From Treponema_C sp050937815 (GTDB lineage Bacteria; Spirochaetota; Spirochaetia; Treponematales; Treponemataceae): DNA of 12,187 nt. The notes under the pieces were generated by a model, which had not been told where the DNA came from, did not search any database, and saw nothing but the letters and a program-made list of their open reading frames with translations. The stretch covers positions 1 through 12,187 of the forward strand of contig NZ_JACDIJ010000024.1 in the NCBI RefSeq assembly GCF_050937815.1, in the 5' to 3' direction. The position numbers and the translations under genes are program-made. The first letter of the stretch is position 1, and every line of letters starts with the position of its first letter. Positions 1-5,503 of this stretch are shown here, one piece after another.

Positions 1-74
1 CAGATGTGCCGGTATTACCGTGCATAACGCCCCTCGTAAAAAGTTAATATAAAGCACAGCACAGATGTAGATAA

Positions 75-292
75 GCGGATTATCCGCAATGTTTCAAATC
101 CCGCCATGGACGGCGGAAAGGCCGATTATCCGCGATGTTTTGCAACGCAAAACTCGTCGCATAAAACCGAGCAGGAAGCACGGTTTTATGCCATGTTCCC
201 GCCCGGTTCACCGTTTTCCATACGCTTTCCGACCCGTACACGGACGTACGGAAAAGCTATAGGTAACCAGTTTTACGCAAAGCGTAAAACTG
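75..292. repeat. Cluster of six related palindromes (H1-H6)
   Basis: Six inverted repeats follow each other in non-coding DNA. H1 is 75-80/82-87. H2 is 101-105/112-116. H3 is 137-143/147-153 (GTTTTGC, loop AAC). H4 is 159-169/181-191 (11 bp, loop 11). H5 is 234-239/246-251. H6 is 268-278/282-292 (11 bp, loop AAA). The arms of H4 (CGGTTTTATGC) and H6 (CAGTTTTACGC) are alike, with both differences mirrored in the partner arm; H3 looks like a shorter version. A 17-base direct repeat with one mismatch, GATTATCCGC-R-ATGTTT, lies at 78-94 and 124-140. The function is unknown. Positions 1-74 show no supported gene: short open tails end at 45 and 52 and could be the 3' end of a gene to the left. Confidence 0.75.
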
Positions 293-295
293 AAG

Positions 296-326
296 TTAAA
301 AAGGGAACAGGACGTTCCCTTTTTAA
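296..326. terminator. Symmetrical intrinsic terminator-like hairpin
   Basis: A perfect 13-bp inverted repeat has arms 296-308 and 314-326 and the loop AGGAC. The core GGGAAC/GTTCCC is flanked by A5 on the left and T5 on the right, so it could terminate transcription in both directions. It probably ends transcription entering from the left edge. Confidence 0.6.
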
Positions 327-342
327 ACATTGTAACACAAAA

Positions 343-378
343 TTCCTAAAAAAACAAAGTTTTTGGGAACGTTTTTTT
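343..378 (+). terminator. Second terminator-like hairpin with T7 tail
   Basis: The stem TTCCTAAAAA (343-352) pairs with TTTTTGGGAA (360-369) through one G-U pair, with a 7-nt loop, and is followed almost directly by T7 (372-378). It lies 16 bp after the preceding hairpin, which suggests tandem terminators. The stem is AT-rich, so its strength is uncertain. Confidence 0.5.
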
Positions 379-436
379 AATGTGTTTTAAGGGCGGGAAG
401 AATACCGAATGCGAACGGGGGAAGTGCGAGGGGCGA

Positions 437-520
437 ACTTTGAACTTCGGCATTTGAAGTTTGAAGTTTGACATTCACACTTTGAACTTCGACATTTGTA
501 CTTTAAACTTCGACATTAGC
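437..520. repeat. Four 21-bp tandem units built from heptamers
   Basis: Four contiguous 21-bp units lie at 437-457, 458-478, 479-499 and 500-520. Each divides into three heptamers related to ACTTTGA / ACTTCGA / CATTTGA, giving twelve degenerate heptamers in phase. There are no spacers, so this is not a CRISPR array. It sits directly upstream of the decayed transposase. No convincing protein is encoded across it. Confidence 0.8.
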
Positions 521-534
521 AGTCGGTGTCGTAG

Positions 535-997
535 TCATATTCGGCTATTAACATATTGATTACCTCCCATGATTGGACGAGGATGTATACCGAAAACTTA
601 AAAAAAGGTGAAGTGTATACAAAACCGTCTAAGTGTATTACAATAAACATAGTCGGTGAAGGTTTTAAGTTAAATGAACTTTGCGAGGAAAGTGCGTGTA
701 ATGCTTGCGGATAATTCTCCTGTAATGGAACAGACAAATAAAACGATAGACGCAATGTTCCAAAACCCGAAAGAGCGGCGGCTCTATAAAAACCGTATGA
801 AGTATAAACACGACAAAGCTTCTTGGGGACATTTCGGTTATACCAAGGGTGTGCAAGCGGGTATTACCGAAGGCATTACTCAAGGTGCCCGGCAAAAAGC
901 TCTTGAAACGGCACGACTTATGAGGGTTGAAAAGCTCGGTGTTGACTTGATTTCAAAAGTTACCGGTCTTTCGGAAGCGGAAATTGCAAAGCTCTAA
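535..997 (+). pseudogene. Decayed Rpn-family PD-(D/E)XK transposase, C-terminal remnant
   Basis: Two frames carry pieces of one family. In the frame of 571-714 the text DWTRMYTENLKKGEVY followed by KCITINIV matches the family pattern in which a W-x-R-x-Y segment and 'KKGE.Y..LKKVI.INIL' precede the nuclease strands. That frame stops at TAA 712-714. In another frame, 674-997 encodes a C-terminal part: SPVMEQ, then NPKERRLYKNRMKYKHD, then a short glycine-periodic segment (GVQAGITEGITQGARQ), and an ending LISKVTGLSEAEIAKL typical of this family. The middle of the protein, with the remaining catalytic motifs, appears deleted between about 650 and 700, together with a frame change; the N terminus is also absent. 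Known full-length members are about 300 aa and encode RecA-independent recombination-promoting nucleases (Rpn) or transposase-like proteins, abundant in oral treponemes. Alternatively 674-997 could still be expressed as a 107-aa fragment. Confidence 0.75.
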
Positions 998-1502
998 GTT
1001 TTTTATAAAAAAACACTCCCTTCTCGCCGTCCTTTTTACAGCCGTACTCACCGTCCTGAACACCCTTAATTTTTTATTTTCATCCGAGCCGCTTTTTCCC
1101 TTTGTTATTTGGGGTGCGGGGGCGGTTTTTCTTATCTGTAGCGCGGTGTTTTATAGTAAAAGCTGCAAAAACGTTAAGCGCATGATAGATTTGTTGAATA
1201 AGGCGGGCACTTATAAAGACATAGCCGACGCGCTTTTTACCGGGTTTTTGCACTTCGGAACCTCCATGCCCCGCGGCTATTCAAAAGAATTCCGCATGTA
1301 TGCAAAAGGTTTTAAAGATTTTGCCCGCACGGAACTCGAACAAAACGGCAGCTTAACCGAAGAGGAGTTTTCCGAATTGATACGCTTACAAAAAATTGTC
1401 CGCACAAAAAATCTCTTTGAAAGTCTGCTTATAGCGGCTGCGGCGGCATGGTTTTTAATACTTCCGGCTGCCGTGATTCTCATGTTAAAAGAATTGATGT
1501 AA
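984..1502 (+). CDS. Small membrane protein of unknown function
   Basis: The 172-aa product is not a family I recognise. It has two hydrophobic segments near the N terminus (about residues 12-32 and 38-57), a soluble middle of roughly 85 residues rich in charged residues (KNVKRMIDLLNKAG...), and a third hydrophobic segment at about 147-167. This suggests an inner-membrane protein with one cytoplasmic or periplasmic domain. The frame has no ATG before about residue 66. It opens just after a TGA at 948-950, and TTG 984 is the only plausible start, with GGAAG at 973-977 six bases upstream. That start lies inside the last codons of the transposase remnant, a 14-bp overlap. The gene may therefore have recruited its start from the decayed element or may have lost its own 5' end. 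Coding appearance is good throughout; function is unassigned. Confidence 0.6.
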   Translation: MQSSKFFIKKHSLLAVLFTAVLTVLNTLNFLFSSEPLFPFVIWGAGAVFLICSAVFYSKSCKNVKRMIDLLNKAGTYKDIADALFTGFLHFGTSMPRGYSKEFRMYAKGFKDFARTELEQNGSLTEEEFSELIRLQKIVRTKNLFESLLIAAAAAWFLILPAAVILMLKELM

Positions 1503-1535
1503 AACCCGTGCTTATCTTACGGCAGAACATGTCAT

Positions 1536-1650
1536 TCGTATCGGGCGGTACTAATATCTCGTATCGAGCGATACTAACGCCTCGTATCGCTCGGATCAGG
1601 GGTGCCCGCTCGCTTGGATCAGGGGTGCCCACCCGCCCGAATCGGGGGTG
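1536..1650. repeat. Five-unit degenerate 23-bp tandem array
   Basis: Five contiguous 23-bp units lie at 1536-1558, 1559-1581, 1582-1604, 1605-1627 and 1628-1650. Units 1-3 begin TCGTATCG; units 3-5 end in GGGGTG or close to it. The array drifts gradually, with unit 3 a hybrid of the two types. Unit 2 contains the palindrome GTATCG-AG-CGATAC and unit 5 contains CCCGA-A-TCGGG. There are no spacers. It fills the 397-bp gap between the membrane protein gene and alaS together with the remnant that follows. Confidence 0.75.
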
Positions 1651-1656
1651 CGTTAT

Positions 1657-1845
1657 TTATTCCGGCACGGTAATCGTTACGGTGTTTTCGGTGTGCGTAA
1701 CACCCGCTAAAGCGGCATGTAAAAACCGCACAATTTGTTTTTTAACTGCCAATCGGAGAAACTTGAACTCCTCTACGTTCCCGCGCCCTTTGCGGTTACA
1801 TCCCTCTCTAAACCCCTTGCGTCCCCTGCGCTCCTTGCGTTTTTT
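1657..1845 (-). pseudogene. Minus-strand remnant of an unidentified gene
   Basis: On the minus strand a frame is open for 62 codons, from after TGA (1846-1848) to TAA (1657-1659), with no ATG. Its last part reads like real protein (VEEFKFLRLAVKKQIVRFL, then a tail ending TVTITVPE). The upstream part is low-complexity, RKERRGRKG, made by a 9-bp repeat: CGCAAGGAG-like units at 1831-1839, 1822-1830 and 1813-1821, and a further copy in the same 9-bp phase at 1786-1794. I do not recognise the family. It may be the 3' end of a lost gene joined to a short intergenic repeat, or purely non-coding. Confidence 0.4.
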
Positions 1846-1863
1846 TCAACTCCGTGCGAAATA

Positions 1864-1892
1864 TTGACTTTTATATACCGCTTAGCTATTAT
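1864..1892 (+). promoter_or_regulatory. alaS promoter placed for leaderless transcription
   Basis: A -35 TTGACT (1864-1869), a 17-bp spacer and a -10 TATTAT (1887-1892) give a near-consensus sigma70 promoter. The predicted start is 1899-1900, at the A of the alaS ATG (1900). No purine-rich ribosome binding site lies before the ATG. Confidence 0.7.
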
Positions 1893-1899
1893 ATAGTAT

Positions 1900-3690
1900 A
1901 TGACAGCAAATGAATTACGTTTTAAATATATAGAATTTTTTAAAACAAAGGGTCATACGGAAATATCGGGTAAGTCGGTTATCCCCGAAAACGACCCAAC
2001 CGTTTTATTTACCACTGCGGGAATGCATCCGCTGGTGCCCTATTTAATGGGAGAGCCCCATCCTTCGGGAACGCGGCTGTGCGATTATCAAAAATGTATA
2101 CGCACGGGAGACATCGATTCGGTAGGGGATTCAAGCCATCTTACCTGTTTTGAAATGCTGGGCAACTGGTCGCTCGGCGATTACTTTAAAAAAGAATCCA
2201 TAAGCTGGAGCTTTGAGTTTTTAACGGGTAAAGAATGGCTGAATATTCCCGTCGATAAATTATCGGTTACCGTTTTTGAAGGCGAAGAAGGCATTCCCCG
2301 CGACGAAGAGTCCGCTTCAATATGGATGTCGCTCGGCATCCCCAAAGAACGGGTACACTTTTTGCCGCGAAGCGACAACTGGTGGGGCCCCGCAGGCGAA
2401 ACCGGTCCCTGCGGTCCCGATACCGAAATCTTTTACGATACCGGAAAAGCATCATGCGGCGATAACTGCAAGCCCGGCTGTTCATGCGGTAAATACATCG
2501 AAATGTGGAACAACGTCTTTATGGAATACAATAAAGACAAGGACGGAAACTACACCAAGTTAAGCCGCCGCTGCGTCGATACCGGTATGGGAATCGAGCG
2601 AACATCGGCCATGCTCCAAGGTAAAAAATCCGTATACGACACGGAAGTGTTTCAGCCGATTATCAAGTCGCTGGAAAACTTAACCGGCAAAAAATACGGC
2701 GAAAACGAAGCCGACGATACGTCAATCCGCATTATCTGCGACCACGTACGCGCGGCCGTCTTTATTATCGGAGACCCCAAGGGCGTACTTCCCTCGAATG
2801 TGGGAGCGGGCTATGTGCTGCGCCGCCTGATACGCCGCTCGGTGCGCCACGGGAAAAAACTCGGCTTGGAAAAAGCCTTTTTAGGAGTTCCCGCTCAGGT
2901 TGTTATCGAAAACTTTAAAGCCGCCTACCCGGAACTTGAAGAAAAGAAGGCCGTTATCCTGGAAGAACTTTTGCGCGAAGAAGAAAAGTTCCTCGAAACT
3001 TTAAAAAAGGGCGAAGCCGAGTTTGAAAAGCTTTTGCCCAATTTGATGAAAAACCCTGCAAAAATCATTCCCGGCCGCGTCGCCTTCCGCCTCTACGATA
3101 CCTTCGGCTTCCCCGTTGAATTAACCGAAGAGCTTGCAGGCGAGCACGGCATGAAGGTAAACCGCGCCGAATTCGACGAAGCTTTTAAAAAGCATCAGGA
3201 ATTGTCGCGCGCCTCAAGCAATCAGGTTTTTAAAGGCGGTTTGGCCGACCATTCGGAAATTACGACAAAGTACCACACCTGCACCCACTTGTTGCAGGAA
3301 GCTTTGGCCCGCGTTTTGGGCGAGCACATTGCGCAAAAAGGCTCGAATATCACCGCCGAGCGCATGCGGTTCGACTTTTCGCATCCCTCCCCGATGACAA
3401 AAGAAGAAATCGCGCAGGTTGAAGCGATGGTCAACGAGCAGATAAAGCGCGACCTTCCCGTTACGGTTGAAGTGATGGATTTGGAAGAAGCAAAAAAAAC
3501 GGGTGCGCGTGCCCTGTTCGGCGAAAAATACGAACAAAAGGTAAAGGTATATTCAATCGGCGATTTTTCAAAAGAAGTGTGCGGCGGCCCCCACGTGGAA
3601 CACACGGGAACCATCGGCACGTTCAAAATACAAAAAGAGCAGTCGTCGTCAGCGGGTGTGCGCCGTATACGGGCGGTGATTCAAGCGTAA
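1900..3690 (+). CDS. alaS: Alanine--tRNA ligase, short form without C-Ala domain
   Basis: Attaches alanine to tRNA-Ala in the cytoplasm and clears mischarged Ser/Gly-tRNA-Ala. The class II aminoacylation core spans about residues 1-240, with the GDSSHLTCFEMLGNWSLGDYF region (77-97) and the WNNVFMEY segment (203-210). A four-cysteine insert lies at C186, C190, C194 and C196. The tRNA-recognition helical region follows to about 440. The editing domain has H459-x3-H463 (HTCTH) and C561-x3-H565 (CGGPH), the usual zinc ligands. The protein ends at residue 596, just after the editing domain; most bacterial AlaS are about 870 aa with a C-terminal C-Ala domain, so this is the short type that I recall from treponemes. 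The start agrees with the conserved N terminus (ELRFKYIEFFKTKGH) and has no Shine-Dalgarno sequence. Monocistronic, by position of its promoter and the 237-bp gap that follows. Confidence 0.97.
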   Translation: MTANELRFKYIEFFKTKGHTEISGKSVIPENDPTVLFTTAGMHPLVPYLMGEPHPSGTRLCDYQKCIRTGDIDSVGDSSHLTCFEMLGNWSLGDYFKKESISWSFEFLTGKEWLNIPVDKLSVTVFEGEEGIPRDEESASIWMSLGIPKERVHFLPRSDNWWGPAGETGPCGPDTEIFYDTGKASCGDNCKPGCSCGKYIEMWNNVFMEYNKDKDGNYTKLSRRCVDTGMGIERTSAMLQGKKSVYDTEVFQPIIKSLENLTGKKYGENEADDTSIRIICDHVRAAVFIIGDPKGVLPSNVGAGYVLRRLIRRSVRHGKKLGLEKAFLGVPAQVVIENFKAAYPELEEKKAVILEELLREEEKFLETLKKGEAEFEKLLPNLMKNPAKIIPGRVAFRLYDTFGFPVELTEELAGEHGMKVNRAEFDEAFKKHQELSRASSNQVFKGGLADHSEITTKYHTCTHLLQEALARVLGEHIAQKGSNITAERMRFDFSHPSPMTKEEIAQVEAMVNEQIKRDLPVTVEVMDLEEAKKTGARALFGEKYEQKVKVYSIGDFSKEVCGGPHVEHTGTIGTFKIQKEQSSSAGVRRIRAVIQA

Positions 3691-3791
3691 CGGGCGCTGT
3701 CGGAACGGTCGGAAAGCAATCGGCTTTTTAGACAAGCCCGAAAATTAAAACAAAGTCGGTTTTATGCGGTGATTTTTTTGGATAATATATT

Positions 3792-3816
3792 CGAATGTGC
3801 CGATTGAACACATTCG
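3792..3816. repeat. Inverted repeat in the alaS-foldase gap
   Basis: CGAATGTG (3792-3799) and CACATTCG (3809-3816) form a perfect 8-bp stem with a 9-nt loop. No T-run follows, so it is not a standard terminator. It lies 112 bp before the next start codon and could be an operator or an mRNA structure. A weaker CGGGC/GCCCG pair is at 3871-3875/3897-3901. No clear promoter was recognised in this 237-bp gap. Confidence 0.45.
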
Positions 3817-3927
3817 CTTTAGGTTGTAACGCAGGGGCGTGCAAGTTGTTGTATTTTTATATAAGTCATACGGGCTTTTAGCATAAAATAAAAATCGCCC
3901 GAAAATGTTTTGTAAAAAGGATAGGAT

Positions 3928-5010
3928 ATGAAACGTTTGTTTGCAGTATTGTTTGTGTTTTCGGTTACAGTGTTTTTTGCATCGGCGCAAAACGATTTGC
4001 AGCCGCTGGTTACGATAAAGTTAAACAAAACCGAATCGATTACGCTTAAGCAGCTTAAAAACAGGGTGGCCGTTTACCAAAAACAAACGGGAATGCCGTC
4101 TTTTACCGTCGAGCAAAAAAAAGAAATACTCGACGCTATGATTGACGAAAAATTGGCGCTTCAAGCGGCGCAAAAAGCGGGACTTTCCATTACGGATGCT
4201 GCCGTTAACGACTATTTTTTGAATTCCATTGCCGCACAAGTCGGTCAGCCTATAAGCGAGCAGGAATTCGCCGCTTTAATAAAAAGTCAAAGCGGAATGT
4301 CGCTGGACGATTATTTTTCGGCGCAGATAGGTATGAATCTGTCCGAATACAAGAATTTTCTTAAAAATCAACTCATTGCCCAGCAGTATGTTATGTCCCT
4401 TAAACGGAATGAACTGCAAAGCACCTCCGTTTCCGATGCCGAGATTCGTTCGTTTTTTGAAATCAACAAATCAAACTTTGTGCAAAACGATATTCTAAAA
4501 CTTTTTTTGGTTGTTATTCCCAAAGGGAAAGATGCCGAGTCTGCAAAAAAAACGGCCGATTCTTTGAGAACCGATTTAAAAAATAAAAAAACAACCTATG
4601 CTCAGCTTAAAGTAAAGGGCAAACTTGAGAATTCGGGTTTTCAAGCCGGCGATATGTATGTCAGTAAGGGGACACTTGCCGCTCAACAGCTGGGAATGGA
4701 TTATGACGCATTGCTTAAACTTTTTTCACAAAATGTCGGTTTTATGTCCGATGTAACCGAAACTCCTTCGGATTTTCAGTTTTACACCGTTCAGGAAAAA
4801 TACGCTGCAAAGATACTTGCTTTGGATGATGAAGTCCAGCCCGATACGGCCATTACCGTATACGAATATATTAAACAACAAATAGGCCGGCAAAAAGAAG
4901 CTGCCGCCTTTGCCTCTGCCGTTGAAGACGTTATGCGTTCTTTGCGGACCCCCGAAAATTACCATATGCTTAAAACGGGCGACGCTTTGAACAAGCTTTT
5001 GGACTGGTAA
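3928..5010 (+). CDS. SurA-like periplasmic foldase / parvulin-type PPIase homologue
   Basis: The 360-aa product has a signal peptide (MKRLFAVLFV... to ASA20|Q), so it is exported. Residues about 35-160 resemble the SurA N-terminal chaperone domain: the pattern 'KKEILDAMIDEKLALQAAQKAG' (64-85), then 'ITDAAVNDYF', then the 'LSEYKNFLKNQLIAQQYV' helix and 'SDAEIRSFFEINKSNF'. The parvulin-like part (about 185-300) is hard to recognise and probably degenerate; the last 60 residues return to chaperone-type helices. Known relatives assist folding of outer-membrane proteins in the periplasm. I recall the T. pallidum protein next to alaS (TP1016, Tpn39b) being described as a basic membrane protein/PPIase; this is the likely orthologue. 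A binding site AAGGATAGG precedes ATG 3928. A terminator-like hairpin follows the stop. Confidence 0.8.
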   Translation: MKRLFAVLFVFSVTVFFASAQNDLQPLVTIKLNKTESITLKQLKNRVAVYQKQTGMPSFTVEQKKEILDAMIDEKLALQAAQKAGLSITDAAVNDYFLNSIAAQVGQPISEQEFAALIKSQSGMSLDDYFSAQIGMNLSEYKNFLKNQLIAQQYVMSLKRNELQSTSVSDAEIRSFFEINKSNFVQNDILKLFLVVIPKGKDAESAKKTADSLRTDLKNKKTTYAQLKVKGKLENSGFQAGDMYVSKGTLAAQQLGMDYDALLKLFSQNVGFMSDVTETPSDFQFYTVQEKYAAKILALDDEVQPDTAITVYEYIKQQIGRQKEAAAFASAVEDVMRSLRTPENYHMLKTGDALNKLLDW

Positions 5011-5015
5011 AAGAG

Positions 5016-5042
5016 AGCCGCTGAGGGCGGCTTGCCTTTTTT
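5016..5042 (+). terminator. Terminator or attenuator between the foldase gene and nusB
   Basis: AGCCGC (5016-5021) and GCGGCT (5027-5032) form a 6-bp stem with loop TGAGG; T6 follows at 5037-5042 after a 4-nt gap. A competing hairpin AGGGC/GCCTT (5024-5028/5034-5038) abuts the T-run directly. No promoter is visible in the 29 bases between the T-run and nusB, so nusB probably depends on read-through. Confidence 0.6.
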
Positions 5043-5071
5043 AACAGAGTCTTAACCGAATAGGAGAAAAA

Positions 5072-5503
5072 ATGGCCAGGCGAAAAAGCCGGATTTTGGC
5101 GTTTCAGGCATTGTATGCATGGGATTCCGGCACAAAGGATGAAAAAACGCTGCTTGATTTTTCTTGGGCATCCGAAGCACAGCTTGAGCGTATCGGTGAA
5201 GACGGCAAAACCTTTGCACGTCTTATAATCGGCGGTACCCTTGAAGCTATAGACCGCATAGATGCCGTAATTTCACGCCATTTGGTTAACTGGGAAATCG
5301 GCCGGCTCAACAAGGTTGACTTGGCCGTTTTGCGTATGAGCGTGTATTCCCTTTTGTTTCAAAAAGATATTCATCCGTCCATCGTTATAAATGAGGCGGT
5401 CGATATTTCGCGCGAATACGGTTCGGACGACGCTTTTCGTTTTGTCAACGGTGTTTTGGCTTCCGTTAAGTCGACGCTCGAAACGGAAAACCGAAAGCTA
5501 TGA
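5072..5503 (+). CDS. nusB: Transcription antitermination factor NusB
   Basis: The 143-aa product is of normal NusB length. The N terminus MARRKSRILAFQALYAWD is the family signature (R-x-x-A-x-Q-x-L-Y). The later part has VDLAVLRMSVYSLLF, then HPSIVINEAVDISREYG, and ends with the conserved FVNGVLASV. NusB with NusE (S10) binds boxA RNA and supports antitermination on rRNA operons. The ATG has a good AGGAG site seven bases upstream. The stop codon overlaps the next start in ATGA (5500-5503), so the two genes are probably translationally coupled. The terminator-like hairpin upstream, with no separate promoter, suggests its level may be set by read-through; this is inference. Confidence 0.95.
   Translation: MARRKSRILAFQALYAWDSGTKDEKTLLDFSWASEAQLERIGEDGKTFARLIIGGTLEAIDRIDAVISRHLVNWEIGRLNKVDLAVLRMSVYSLLFQKDIHPSIVINEAVDISREYGSDDAFRFVNGVLASVKSTLETENRKL

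Noticed and set aside
106..390. 94-codon open frame across the palindrome cluster
   Set aside because: It is formed by reading through several inverted repeats and both terminator-like hairpins, has no ribosome binding site, and its product resembles no protein pattern.
437..1650. The tandem arrays as CRISPR
   Set aside because: Units are contiguous with no unique spacers, they are degenerate, and no cas genes are present.
1448..1867. 139-codon plus-strand open frame
   Set aside because: It starts inside the membrane protein gene and runs through the 23-bp array; the product is repeat-derived (RIARIRGARS-like) with a basic, low-complexity tail.
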